The notes under the pieces were generated by a model. It did not search any database and was not told the origin of the DNA. It saw only the letters and a program-made list of their open reading frames with translations. Shown here one piece after another: positions 35,399 to 44,300 of a stretch of DNA of 64,000 nucleotides. The position numbers and the translations under genes were made by a program. Location of the stretch: contig DATLXU010000113.1 in NCBI GenBank assembly GCA_035575515.1, positions 17,603-81,602 on the forward strand, given 5' to 3'. Positions within the stretch are counted from its first letter, which is position 1. Each line of letters starts with the position of its first letter. This DNA is from DATLXU01 sp035575515. Its GTDB lineage: Bacteria; Acidobacteriota; Blastocatellia; UBA7656.

Positions 35399-36793
35399 AT
35401 GCTTAGACTCAAAAACACGCTCACCCGCGCTCAGGAAGAATTCAAACCCGCAGAAGGAAATCGCGTGAGGATGTATGCGTGCGGGCCGACTGTATACGAC
35501 TACGGCCACATCGGCAACTTCAGAACATTTGTCGCCGTCGACGTGCTGCGACGCTATTTGAAATATCTCGGTTACGAAGTGCTTCACGTCATGAACATCA
35601 CGGACGTGGACGACAAGATTATTCGCGGGATGCTCGAACAAAAAAAGAGCCTGCGCGAGTACACGGACTTTTTCACCAACGAATTCTTGAAAGATTCTGA
35701 GACGCTCAACATCGAGCGACCCGAAGTGATGCCGCGCGCGACAGATCACATCCCTGAAATGATCGAGATAATGAGTCGCCTCGAACAGGCCGGGCACACA
35801 TACAAGAGCGACGGCTCGCTTTATTTCAGCATCGCGACTTTTGCAGAATACGGCAAGCTGTCCGGCCTGAAAGTCGAAGGCAACATCGCGGGCGCGCGCG
35901 TTGACGTTGACGAGTACGAAAAGGCCGACGCGCGCGACTTCGTCTTGTGGAAAGAGCCGAAGGAAGAAGGCGAGCCGCGATGGGCCTCTCCTTTCGGCGA
36001 AGGCCGTCCGGGCTGGCACCTCGAATGCTCTGCGATGTCAATGAAGTATCTTGGCGAGTCGTTCGACATTCACTGCGGCGGCGTTGATTTGATCTTTCCG
36101 CATCACGAAAACGAGATAGCGCAATCGGAAGGCGCAACGGGGAAGCCCTTCGTGCGCTTCTGGGTCCACACGGAGTTTCTGTTGGTCGAAGGCCAGAAGA
36201 TGTCTAAGTCGTTAGGCAACTTCTACACCGTGCGCGACTTAATCAAGCAAGGTTACAGCGCCGACGCGATTCGCTACCTGCTATTGAGCGTGCCTTACCG
36301 CACTCAGTTGAACTTCACGTTTGCCGGGCTTCGCCAGGCAGCAGAATCGCTTGAGCGATTGCGCAACTTCCGTCGTCGTGTAAATGATTACGCGGGCGCG
36401 GCTGGAGCGCATCCTCGCGTGCAAGAGATAATCGCACGAGCGCGCGAAGATTTCGAATCGGGGATGAACGACGATTTGAACACGTCGCGGGCGCTGGCGG
36501 CAATCTTCGAGATGGTGCGCGACATAAACATAGCGATTGACGCTGGGGAATTCGGCGCGGATGATCGCGCGAGCGCGCTTGAGTTTTTAGAACGGGTTGA
36601 TTCGGTGCTGGGCGTGTTGGGCGAGCATCGTGAAGAGATGCTTGAGCCTGAGATTGAAGCGTTGATTGAAGAGCGCAACGCGGCGCGCCGCGATCGCAAT
36701 TTCAAGCGCGCCGATGAAATAAGAAATGATCTGGCCGCGCGCGGGATCATTCTCGAAGACACGCCGCAGGGCACTAAGTGGAAGCGTAAGTAA
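35399..36793 (+). CDS. cysS: Cysteinyl-tRNA synthetase
   Basis: 464 residues, the normal length. The class I signatures are both there: HIGN in YDYGHIGNFRTF near residue 38 and KMSKS in GQKMSKSLGNF. The zinc ligands include the Cys in MYACGPTVYDYG and those around GWHLECSAMSMKY, with HHENEIAQSE. It charges tRNA-Cys with cysteine in the cytoplasm. It stands alone between the aldehyde dehydrogenase and a broken nucleotidyltransferase. Confidence 0.97.
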   Translation: MLRLKNTLTRAQEEFKPAEGNRVRMYACGPTVYDYGHIGNFRTFVAVDVLRRYLKYLGYEVLHVMNITDVDDKIIRGMLEQKKSLREYTDFFTNEFLKDSETLNIERPEVMPRATDHIPEMIEIMSRLEQAGHTYKSDGSLYFSIATFAEYGKLSGLKVEGNIAGARVDVDEYEKADARDFVLWKEPKEEGEPRWASPFGEGRPGWHLECSAMSMKYLGESFDIHCGGVDLIFPHHENEIAQSEGATGKPFVRFWVHTEFLLVEGQKMSKSLGNFYTVRDLIKQGYSADAIRYLLLSVPYRTQLNFTFAGLRQAAESLERLRNFRRRVNDYAGAAGAHPRVQEIIARAREDFESGMNDDLNTSRALAAIFEMVRDINIAIDAGEFGADDRASALEFLERVDSVLGVLGEHREEMLEPEIEALIEERNAARRDRNFKRADEIRNDLAARGIILEDTPQGTKWKRK

Positions 36794-36798
36794 TCGCG

Positions 36799-37428
36799 TC
36801 AGCCTTTTTCAGACTCAGAAGTATCGCGCGCTTGCTGCGCAAGTCGCCACAGGCGTGCATATTCATTTTTTACAGATGAATCCAATTCATCAGCCAATTC
36901 AAGCGGAAGGTTGAGCGTTTCTATAAGTTGCTGGACATCTGCCAAATCTCTCAAGCGGCGATGCTCGGCGGTGGTTCCTGATGCAAGTTTCATCTCAATT
37001 AATTTCTCGATGCTTGCGACTCGATAATTGTCAATCTCAACTGAAGCGTCAGCCGGATCAGGAAAAACAACGGGCTTGCCATCGCCCGGATATTCGCCTG
37101 CGGCTATAACTTCGATTGGCACGCCCGTTTCAGCATCGCGAAAATGTTTTCGCGCTCCCGGAAATGCCGCCACGTATCTGCGTCCGACCAGTTTTTAGTG
37201 AAATCGCTCCAACCCTTCGGCTGTCATTAACAAATCAATGTCCTGTGTGGGTCGCACGAATCCGTGAAGCGCCAGAGCCATGCCGCCAATCAACGCATAG
37301 TCAATCTTCTCCTTAGGCAACCGCTCAGCCAGTTTGCTAAGTGTCTCGTGAACAGGGCCTGTCTTCATAAAGAAATTGTCCACCTCACGGAGAGTTTCAT
37401 CAACAGAGGTGGACTGAAGCTGTGACAT
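36799..37428 (-). pseudogene. Nucleotidyltransferase gene split by one in-frame TAA
   Basis: The N-terminal half (37428 to 37198) carries a nucleotidyltransferase pattern, YALIGGMALALHG followed by TQDIDLLMTAEG, the GG...DxD signature of the MNT/AbiEii superfamily. After ERFH the frame meets TAA at 37195-37197. The same frame then continues KLVGRRYVAAFPGARK and DAETGVPIEV through to a Leu-rich C-terminus ending at 36799. Without that one stop it would be a single protein of about 209 residues. The C-terminal half has its own ATG (37173) and may persist as a fragment. No toxin or HEPN partner is next to it. A sequencing error cannot be excluded. Confidence 0.8.
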
Positions 37429-37450
37429 AATCTTCTAATGTCGCTCGTGG

Positions 37451-38419
37451 CTAAGCTATCTGCGGCTCGTGTTGAGTTGCCGCTTTCGGTTGCTCAACCC
37501 AGGTGAACCAGCCGAACGGGTCTTCGACTTCGCCGTTAATAATATCAAAGAACCGTTTTTGAATCTCAGTCGTAATCGGGCCGCGCTTGCCTGCTCCGAC
37601 CTGAACTTTGTCAACCGAACGAATCGGCGTTATCTCCGCAGCCGTTCCAGTGAAGAAAATCTCGTCGGCGATGTAGAGCATCTCGCGCGGGATGGCTCGC
37701 TCGACTACGGGTATGCCCATCTCCTCGCAAATTTTAATAATGCTGTCGCGCGTGATGCCCGGCAGGATGGTCGAATAAAGCGGCGGCGTCATCACAACGC
37801 CGTTTTTGATAAGGAAGATGTTTTCGCCGGAGCCTTCGCTGATATGGCCTTCAGGGTCGAGCGCAATGCCTTCAACGTAGCCGTTGACCTTCGCCTCCAT
37901 CTTGATCAACTGCGAGTTCATGTAATTCGCGCCCGCTTTCGCCATCGAAGGCAGCGTGTTCGGCGCGATGCGGGTCCAACTTGATACGCAAACATCAACA
38001 CCCTGCTCAAGAGCTTCAGGGCCGAGATACTTGCCCCACACCCAAGCTGCAATATACATCTCTATCGGGCAGGGGAATGGGTCAACGCCGAACGTGCCGT
38101 AGCCGCGAAAGATTAATGGCCGCAGGTAACATTCTTTATAATCATTTGCGCGAACAAGCTGGCTGCATGCGTCCATGATTTCTTCGTAGGTGTAAGGCAC
38201 CTGCATGCGGTAGATGTGAGCTGAATTGAGCAATCGCTCGATGTGCGCGTCGAGCCGAAATATTCCCGGCCCGCGATTCTTCGTGTTGTAACAGCGTATG
38301 CCCTCAAATACTGACGAGCCATAATTGACCACGTGAGACATCACGTGAATCTTGGCCTCTTGCCAGGGAATGAGCTTCCCGTTGTGCCACACAATCGCGC
38401 CGTGTTCTTGTTCTGCCAT
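37451..38419 (-). CDS. ilvE: Branched-chain amino acid aminotransferase
   Basis: 322 residues, the usual class IV PLP transaminase size (about 309 in E. coli). It opens with IVWHNGKLIPWQEAKIHV and has VFEGIRCY, the lysine-bearing AKAGANYMNSQLI, GYVEGIALDPEGHISEGSGEN with the cofactor phosphate loop, and the end FFTGTAAEITPI. It makes Val, Leu and Ile by transferring amino groups to the branched 2-oxo acids, or runs in reverse. It is transcribed in the same direction as the broken nucleotidyltransferase. Confidence 0.95.
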   Translation of the reverse strand: MAEQEHGAIVWHNGKLIPWQEAKIHVMSHVVNYGSSVFEGIRCYNTKNRGPGIFRLDAHIERLLNSAHIYRMQVPYTYEEIMDACSQLVRANDYKECYLRPLIFRGYGTFGVDPFPCPIEMYIAAWVWGKYLGPEALEQGVDVCVSSWTRIAPNTLPSMAKAGANYMNSQLIKMEAKVNGYVEGIALDPEGHISEGSGENIFLIKNGVVMTPPLYSTILPGITRDSIIKICEEMGIPVVERAIPREMLYIADEIFFTGTAAEITPIRSVDKVQVGAGKRGPITTEIQKRFFDIINGEVEDPFGWFTWVEQPKAATQHEPQIA

Positions 38420-38496
38420 GTTTATTCTCCTGCTCCAATTTTGATGGTGTGCCGACCACCCTGATAAGGCTTGCTACCCTCGATGCCGGTCCGTTC

Positions 38497-38787
38497 TCAA
38501 TAGGTGTGAATAGCACGCATCATGATACGAAGCGGACTATCGGCGGTCAAGCTCAAGTGATGATTCCTTACGGAAGCGCCAGACGAAAAAGTGAATAGCA
38601 AGTCTGCAGCAGCGCGCTGATAAGCAATTCGCTCATCAAGCGAGAGGCTGTGGCGCATCGCGCCCATCGTCGCAGGCTTTGAATGAGTTGATGCGCCCGT
38701 CTCATAGCAAAACGATGGCAGCCAGCACGCCGACACTATTAACAAGAGAATCATTAGACGCTTGGTGTTGAACATCAATCTTTTCAT
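38497..38787 (-). CDS. Small exported protein, unknown function
   Basis: 96 residues, ATG 38787 with AAGGAG ten bases upstream. The N-terminus is a signal peptide or lipoprotein-like signal (LMILLLIVSACWLPSFCY). The mature part contains LDERIAYQRAAADLL, a helical stretch like those at the start of some secreted acidobacterial proteins, and then a polar end. I do not recognise a domain. It may be a truncated copy of a longer exported protein, since the 270 bases upstream hold no other gene. Confidence 0.5.
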   Translation of the reverse strand: MKRLMFNTKRLMILLLIVSACWLPSFCYETGASTHSKPATMGAMRHSLSLDERIAYQRAAADLLFTFSSGASVRNHHLSLTADSPLRIMMRAIHTY

Positions 38788-39059
38788 ATCGGTGAAGCTC
38801 CTTCATCCCGGTTGAGGGAATGAATCCTCTGCGCAAGCGTCCGCCAAAGATGGTTGTTGAACGGGATCGTCTCTCCTGTGAGGATGAGGGAGGTGTGAGA
38901 TTGCCGGTCCTGCTCAATGCGATAGCTCATAACAAACAGGCGCGCTGTCTGAATATGATCGCGCACTAAGCGTCCTGTGGGGGGATGGTGTAAGGTCAAC
39001 TTCTGAGATTTAGAATAGAGACCAGTAGAAGATACTGTCAAGCGAGCAAATCAAAACGT

Positions 39060-40379
39060 CTATAGCAAGCCGCGCTCTTTCACTTCCATGTATTTGTTGA
39101 CAAGCTCAAGCGACAATTGTCCCGCAGGGACGTCTATCGCAAGCCCGCCCGCATGGCGAATCGCGGCCAATGCTTCTTCGCGCTGATGAAGTATCTCTTC
39201 GGCAACGGCCTGACGATAAACGTCTGCTGTCGAGACGGGCCGCGCTCGAACAAGCTCGCGCAAGTCCGTATCGCCTATAGTTATGATGAGCGGCAGGTGT
39301 CTTGGTATCAGCTTCGATGTGTGCGCGAGCAGCTCTGCCGAAGCGTCGCGGTCAACAAGGTCCGTCAGTATGACGACCAATGATCGGCGATGCCAGTTCG
39401 CGTTGAAGAAATTAAAGGCGCGCTTGTAGCTCGGCTCGATCATCTGCGGCTCAAGGTGATAGAGCGCGTCCATCAAACGATTGATCTGATCGCGCCCGCG
39501 ACGCGGCGGCAGGTAGCCGACTATTCGCCGCGAGAAGGCAATCAACCCGATGTTATCGCCGCCCGCCGCCGCGACATAAGCAATCGAAAGCGTCGCGTTG
39601 ATGGCGTGGTCGAGTTTCGTGAGGTTCCCAATGCGCGCAGTCATCAATCGGCCCGTGTCGAGCAGCACGATAATGTTCTGGCTCCGCTCGATTGTGTACT
39701 GGCGAGTGATGAGCTTGCCGCGCCGCGCAGTCGCCGCCCAGGAGATGTGTCGTATCTCGTCGCCCACGACGAACTCGCGAAGCGATTCAAACTCGCGCCC
39801 CTGCCCTCGAACTCGCATGCGGCGAAGTCCCGGCTCAGGCCGACGATTCCTGTGCGCGAACAGTTCGTGCTTTTTCGCTTCTCGAATGTCGGGATAGACT
39901 TTCACATCGCGCGCCGTTGGATAATCAAACTGCTTCCATAAAAGTCCAAGCCGCGAGCGAAATCGCACAGCCGTGTTGCCAAAGCTGTAGCTCCCGCGCG
40001 CCGTCGGCAAAAGCTCGTAGCTCCACGTTCGCGAGCGACCTGCGGGGACAGGCATTCGCACTTCGCGCGGGGTGACGAGATTCATCTGCGGCGGGTATTC
40101 GTCTTTCACAATGAAAGTGGCTTTGCGTCGCGAGAGGTTTGTGATTTTAATTGTCACAGCATTCTCCGCGCCCATTGAGAAGCGGTCTTCCATCTCGCGC
40201 GTGACGCGAAAGCTCGTGGCGCGCTCCGAGATGAAATAATCAATCGCAGCAAGCGCAAACACAACAAAGTCGTAAACGACCGTGAGGTAAAGCGCGTCGC
40301 GGTTCACCCATCCGAGCGAAAGCAGCACAAAGCCGGCGGCCAGCAGAACAAAGAACCGTCTTGTGAATACGAACCTCAA
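39060..40379 (-). CDS. DUF58 domain membrane protein
   Basis: 439 residues, TTG start overlapping the NUDIX stop (40376-40379). Two hydrophobic helices lie at the N-terminus (FFVLLAAGFVLLSLGW, VYDFVVFALAAIDYF). The DUF58/VWA-like part has the signature FESLREFVVGDEIRHISWAATAR. The next stretch, NIIVLLDTGRLMT, aligns with the metal-site (MIDAS) strand, but its first position is not the usual DxSxS. DUF58 proteins act with MoxR ATPases to assemble or mature protein complexes, and a MoxR gene sits at 42669 on the same strand. The DxSxS loss may mean metal binding is weak. Confidence 0.9.
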   Translation of the reverse strand: MRFVFTRRFFVLLAAGFVLLSLGWVNRDALYLTVVYDFVVFALAAIDYFISERATSFRVTREMEDRFSMGAENAVTIKITNLSRRKATFIVKDEYPPQMNLVTPREVRMPVPAGRSRTWSYELLPTARGSYSFGNTAVRFRSRLGLLWKQFDYPTARDVKVYPDIREAKKHELFAHRNRRPEPGLRRMRVRGQGREFESLREFVVGDEIRHISWAATARRGKLITRQYTIERSQNIIVLLDTGRLMTARIGNLTKLDHAINATLSIAYVAAAGGDNIGLIAFSRRIVGYLPPRRGRDQINRLMDALYHLEPQMIEPSYKRAFNFFNANWHRRSLVVILTDLVDRDASAELLAHTSKLIPRHLPLIITIGDTDLRELVRARPVSTADVYRQAVAEEILHQREEALAAIRHAGGLAIDVPAGQLSLELVNKYMEVKERGLL

Positions 40380-40888
40380 ATCCAGTAATCCTCGTTCACG
40401 CTCCCGCGTTCGAGCGCGGCGAGCAACTCAGCGACGCTTCGGTATTGCGAGATAGTGTAAACCGCAGCACGTATCTGATATGGCAGCTCTAATTGCGTGA
40501 GAGCTTCGCGCGGCGTGACCCACGTCTCTTCCTCAACCTCATCAGGGTTGGGCTGCGTCAACATCTCGCCTTCGACTGGATAAGCGAAAGTGCGGAGGTG
40601 ATAAACGGGTCCCGCGTGCGGGCTTGTATGCGTATCGCGCAGGAGCACAAGGCGCGCAGGATCAATCTCAACTCCTATCTCTTCCCGGACTTCGCGGCAG
40701 GCCGCCATTCTTATGTCGGCGTCGCCGTCATCAACTCGACCGCCGGGAAAGACGAACGCGCCGGGATAATAGCGAAAGTGCGCGGGACGGCGGCTCAGGT
40801 AGACCTCGATGCCCTGCTCAGAGTCGCGCACGAAAGCGACCGCCGCCGCCGGTATCGGTTCTTTGTGTTCGCGTGAGTTGAACGGCAT
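40376..40888 (-). CDS. NUDIX hydrolase
   Basis: 170 residues from ATG 40888. A longer frame to 41068 would run through the inverted repeat at 40894-41061 and has no family resemblance. The NUDIX helix is in FPGGRVDDGD...REVREEIGVE: REVREEIG fits the signature, but the position of the first Glu in the classic box is occupied by a different residue, as in NUDT7/NUDT19-like relatives. It ends 4 bases into the DUF58 start. It hydrolyses nucleoside diphosphates linked to a further group; the substrate is unknown. Confidence 0.85.
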   Translation of the reverse strand: MPFNSREHKEPIPAAAVAFVRDSEQGIEVYLSRRPAHFRYYPGAFVFPGGRVDDGDADIRMAACREVREEIGVEIDPARLVLLRDTHTSPHAGPVYHLRTFAYPVEGEMLTQPNPDEVEEETWVTPREALTQLELPYQIRAAVYTISQYRSVAELLAALERGSVNEDYWI

Positions 40889-40893
40889 AGAAA

Positions 40894-41061
40894 GTAGGGG
40901 CAGGGCTTGTCCCTGCCCGGATGGCCGATAGGCCATGACGGAAATCAACTGTGGCGAATTGGCAATCTTTTCATCGCGCTGACGCGGGGAACCCGCTTGC
41001 GGGTCGCGGGCAGGGACAAGCCCGCGCCGCGCGTAGCGCAACACGCGCCAATCGCCCCTAC
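40894..41061. repeat. Long intergenic inverted repeat (nested)
   Basis: GGGCTTGTCCCTGCCC (40903-40918) is the exact reverse complement of GGGCAGGGACAAGCCC (41008-41023). The outer ends GTAGGGGC (40894-40901) and GCCCCTAC (41054-41061) also pair. Smaller hairpins lie inside (GGCC...GGCC at about 40923-40933). It sits between the amidohydrolase and NUDIX genes. It is a mobile REP/MITE-like element or a relic of one. Confidence 0.75.
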
Positions 41062-41064
41062 AAT

Positions 41065-42672
41065 TCACTGCTTTCGTATCGCGCGGCCCGCGAGCGCGCC
41101 CGTGTACTTGCCGTCTTCTACAACGAGCTTGCCATTGACAATCACAAACTTCATCCCCGTTGCCATCAGTTCAGGCTGCTCGTAGGTCGCGCGGTCAGCA
41201 ACGGTCTTTTCATCGAACACAATCACATCAGCGTAGTTGCCGACTTTAATCTGGCCGCGCTCAGGAATGTGAAAAGTTTCTGCGACCATTGCGCTGCTTG
41301 CTCTGATCGCAAATGGGAGCGTTATTATCTTTTTATTGAAAACGTACTCGCGCAGCTTTCTCGGATAAGTGCCGTACTTTCGCGGATGACCTTCCGACCC
41401 ATCCGAGCCTGTCATCACCCACGGCTGCTTCATGAAATTTTCTATGTCCTTCTCGTTCATGTTGAACGAGGCCACGCCCGCGCCGCCCGCTTTGATTATC
41501 TCAAGCGCGGCCTCAATCGGCGATTTATTCCACTGCTTCGCCAGCGCGCCGAGCGTCTTGCCTACAAAACTTTTGTCGCGCGCCGATGTAATTAACAACG
41601 ACTCAGGCCCGCCGCGACGCTTCAAATTGGCTTCCATTTCCTGAATAAGACGCGGGCGCACCTGCGCGTCATCAATGCGCTTGAGCAATTCAGCATTGCC
41701 GCCTACTTCGGCCCATCGCGGAACGAGCGAAGCCGTAATGCTCGTGCCTGATGCCGTGTAAGGATACTGGTCTGCCGTCACGTCAATGCCTTCAGCGCGA
41801 GCCTTGTTGATCATCGCAACTGCGTCTTTGCTTTTGCCCCAGACGTCTGTGCCTAGGGCCTTGATGTGCGAAATGTGAACCGGAATTCCCGCCTCGCGCC
41901 CGATGCGGATAGTCTCTTGAATCGAGCCGAGCAAACCGATTGAGTAAGAGCTTTCATCCCGCATATGCGAATCATAAATGCCGCCGCGCTCGGCTGCTAT
42001 TTTCGCAAGCTCGATGACCTCTTCGGTCTTGGCGTAACTGCCGGGTGCATAGTAAAGGCCCGTCGACATTCCGAGCGCCCCTTCGTCCATCGCCTGTCGA
42101 ACTAAAGCGCGCATCTCCTCAAGCTGTTTAGCCGTCGGCTCAGCGTCGCTCATCCCCATCACGAGTCGGCGCGCGGTTCCCTGCCCCACAAGCAAAGCGG
42201 CGTTCGTGCCGATGCCCTGCTGCTGCCAGCGGTCCAGAACCTCGCGAACGTGAACCGGCCCGCCGCCGTCGTTGCCCGTGATGACAGTCGTTACGCCCTG
42301 CATTAAATAGTTTTCGTTCGATTTGCGCTTTGGGTTAGACAGGTCTTCAAATGTGTGCGTATGAGGATCAATGAAGCCCGGCGCGACAATTAGGCCCGTT
42401 GCGTCAATCGTGCGGGTTGCGCTCATACCGGACTTTGCTGCGTCGCCGATGAAAACTATGCGGTCGCCGCGAATGCCTACATCGGCGCGAAATGCGTTTG
42501 AGCCTGAGCCGTCAATGACGCTTCCGCCTTTGATTAACAGATCGAGTTTCGGTTCCTGAGCGAAGACCTCTGCGCGCTGACCGAATGAATTCATCATCAG
42601 GCAAACGGCCAGCGCGAATGAAAATAATCTTGCAACCTCAAACCAGATTCTTCTTTTCATAATCACTCTCAT
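41065..42672 (-). CDS. D-aminoacylase-like amidohydrolase
   Basis: 535 residues with an N-terminal signal (LFSFALAVCLMMNSFGQ). The metal site is GFIDPHTHTFE, followed by GVTTVITGNDGGG, SHIKALGTDVWG (metal His) and ASGTSITASLVPRW. The C-terminal urease-like half has VMTGSDGSEGHP with the catalytic Asp, then GQIKVGNYADVIVFDEKTV. The pattern matches N-acyl-D-amino-acid deacylases and related dihydroorotase-like enzymes. Its start overlaps the MoxR stop by 4 bases, so it is inside a MoxR-DUF58 operon. Confidence 0.9.
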   Translation of the reverse strand: MRVIMKRRIWFEVARLFSFALAVCLMMNSFGQRAEVFAQEPKLDLLIKGGSVIDGSGSNAFRADVGIRGDRIVFIGDAAKSGMSATRTIDATGLIVAPGFIDPHTHTFEDLSNPKRKSNENYLMQGVTTVITGNDGGGPVHVREVLDRWQQQGIGTNAALLVGQGTARRLVMGMSDAEPTAKQLEEMRALVRQAMDEGALGMSTGLYYAPGSYAKTEEVIELAKIAAERGGIYDSHMRDESSYSIGLLGSIQETIRIGREAGIPVHISHIKALGTDVWGKSKDAVAMINKARAEGIDVTADQYPYTASGTSITASLVPRWAEVGGNAELLKRIDDAQVRPRLIQEMEANLKRRGGPESLLITSARDKSFVGKTLGALAKQWNKSPIEAALEIIKAGGAGVASFNMNEKDIENFMKQPWVMTGSDGSEGHPRKYGTYPRKLREYVFNKKIITLPFAIRASSAMVAETFHIPERGQIKVGNYADVIVFDEKTVADRATYEQPELMATGMKFVIVNGKLVVEDGKYTGALAGRAIRKQ

Positions 42673-43622
42673 CGCGGCACCTCGATGCCTGCCATCACCT
42701 CATCGAGCGCCTGGTCTGTCGTGAGTCCTTCAATCTCAGCTTCGGCGCGCAGGATTATACGGTGGCGCAAGACGGGTTTCGCTATCTCTTTCACATCGTC
42801 GGGCGTGACGAAGCTGCGACCTCGCATCGCCGCGAGCGCCTTCGAGCAGAGCAGCAGCGCGACTGCCGCGCGCGGGCTTGCGCCCCAGGAGATGTTCAAG
42901 GCCGAGCGCGTCGCGCGAATAATCGAAACAATGTATCGCTGGATGCCTTCTTCTACAGTGATTGCTCGCACCTGCGAGCGGCATTCGAGCACAGCCGCTG
43001 GATCGTTTATCGAATGGATGTTGATGTCTTCGAGCCTGCGCGCGTTGAAGCCCGCATTCCAGTTCGAGATGACTTGCAGTTCTTCCTGCTCGCTCGGATA
43101 GCTCATCATTATTTTGAGCATAAAGCGGTCGAGCTGCGCTTCGGGCAGCGGGTACGTGCCTTCGTACTCAATCGGGTTTTGCGTCGCAAGCACGGTGAAG
43201 AGTGGCGACAGCTTGTGCACTTCGCCGTCAATCGTGACCTGGCGTTCTTCCATCGCTTCCAAAAGCGCGGCCTGAGTCTTCGGCGGCGTGCGATTGATTT
43301 CATCAGCGAGCAGCAGGTCCGTAAAGATTGGCCCGTGTCTCAAGGTGAAAGACGAAGTAGCCATGTTGAAGATGTTCGTGCCGGTCACATCTGCGGGCAT
43401 AAGATCGGGCGTGAATTGAATGCGCCCGAACTGCGCCCCTGTAGCGCGGGCCAGAACTTTCACGAGCAGAGTCTTCGCCGTCCCCGGCACGCCTTCAATA
43501 AGCGCGTGGCCTTCGGTGAGCAATGCAATGAGCACCTGCTCGATGACTTCGTCTTGACCGACGATGGCTTTGCGCACCTCGCCTTTGACCTGCTCGGCGA
43601 TGTTATTCACGTAGTCTGACAA
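42669..43622 (-). CDS. MoxR-type AAA+ ATPase
   Basis: 317 residues. The Walker A motif is GVPGTAKTLLVK, Walker B and arginine-finger regions are ADEINRTPPKTQAALLEAMEERQVT and TQNPIEYEGTYPLPEAQLDRF. These are typical of the MoxR subfamily, which acts as a chaperone for VWA/DUF58 partners. The DUF58 gene lies downstream on the same strand, behind the amidohydrolase and NUDIX genes. The gene is first of this run. Confidence 0.95.
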   Translation of the reverse strand: MSDYVNNIAEQVKGEVRKAIVGQDEVIEQVLIALLTEGHALIEGVPGTAKTLLVKVLARATGAQFGRIQFTPDLMPADVTGTNIFNMATSSFTLRHGPIFTDLLLADEINRTPPKTQAALLEAMEERQVTIDGEVHKLSPLFTVLATQNPIEYEGTYPLPEAQLDRFMLKIMMSYPSEQEELQVISNWNAGFNARRLEDINIHSINDPAAVLECRSQVRAITVEEGIQRYIVSIIRATRSALNISWGASPRAAVALLLCSKALAAMRGRSFVTPDDVKEIAKPVLRHRIILRAEAEIEGLTTDQALDEVMAGIEVPR

Positions 43623-43751
43623 ATGGGTTCTCCTCCATTGGCGTCAATTGACAGCAACCCGATGGCTAAAAGTTTTTCCGAGTGTTGATTCAACAGCCAG
43701 AAAGAATAATGTGTTGAACCGAGAGTCGCAATGATAACAGGGGGGATGAGC

Positions 43752-44060
43752 TTATGACGGTTGCGATTCGGGTTTCTCGATGCGGTCCTGCAACTCTCTG
43801 ATGTCTGCAGTCATATCAATGAGGTTCTTGCTGAGTATGCCGATCTTTCGCTCGACGGCGCGGAAGCCGCTGGTCATCTCGGCGCGCGCCTCTTTCAACT
43901 CTGCTTCGGCATTCCTGAGTCGTTCGTTCATTTCTTCAAGTTGCGCTTGAACCGCTTCCCATATCGGGCGCGTCTCGCGCACTCGCTGGTCAACTTTTGT
44001 TTCAAGGCTGTCCAGATGCTCGTTTGTTCGCTTTTGCTCAGCCTGTAACCCCTGAACCAT
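43752..44060 (-). CDS. Coiled-coil protein, unknown function
   Basis: 102 residues, almost entirely heptad coiled coil: LQAEQKRTNEHLDSLETKV, then RETRPIWEAVQAQLEEMNERL and VERKIGILSKNLIDMTADI. The RETRPIWEAV stretch is shared with a widespread family of small unannotated coiled-coil proteins. No membrane segment or enzyme motif is seen. The true start may lie a little upstream, but only non-start codons occur there before a stop. It is divergent from acsA. Confidence 0.6.
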   Translation of the reverse strand: MVQGLQAEQKRTNEHLDSLETKVDQRVRETRPIWEAVQAQLEEMNERLRNAEAELKEARAEMTSGFRAVERKIGILSKNLIDMTADIRELQDRIEKPESQPS

Positions 44061-44300
44061 TTGGATAAGCTGATACCATCGCGCGTTGATAAGATTCTGC
44101 GTCGTATCTTCGCTCCTGCGGCAACTCCTGATTGCAAGCTAGCTGCCTGAGTACATCCGGCCTACAACTAATTCCTTTATACGCTCGTTCGAGATAGGGA
44201 TCAAATGAAACCTGAATGGCCGTCTTTGAGCCGCTCGCGGCTTTGTGATAATTTCATTGTGCCTGCATTTTACATCTTCAATGACGGAGGGCAGACCGCG

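Noticed and set aside
38784..39041. 85-codon minus-strand frame upstream of the small exported protein
   Set aside because: No ribosome site, no motif and noise-like composition; better read as the upstream region of the gene at 38787.
40889..41068. N-terminal extension of the NUDIX protein (GTG at 41068)
   Set aside because: It would translate the nested inverted repeat and has no family resemblance. The ATG at 40888 fits the domain start.
44205..44300. Earlier ATG for acsA
   Set aside because: The added 32 residues do not match the family, and GGAGGG lies directly upstream of the ATG at 44301.
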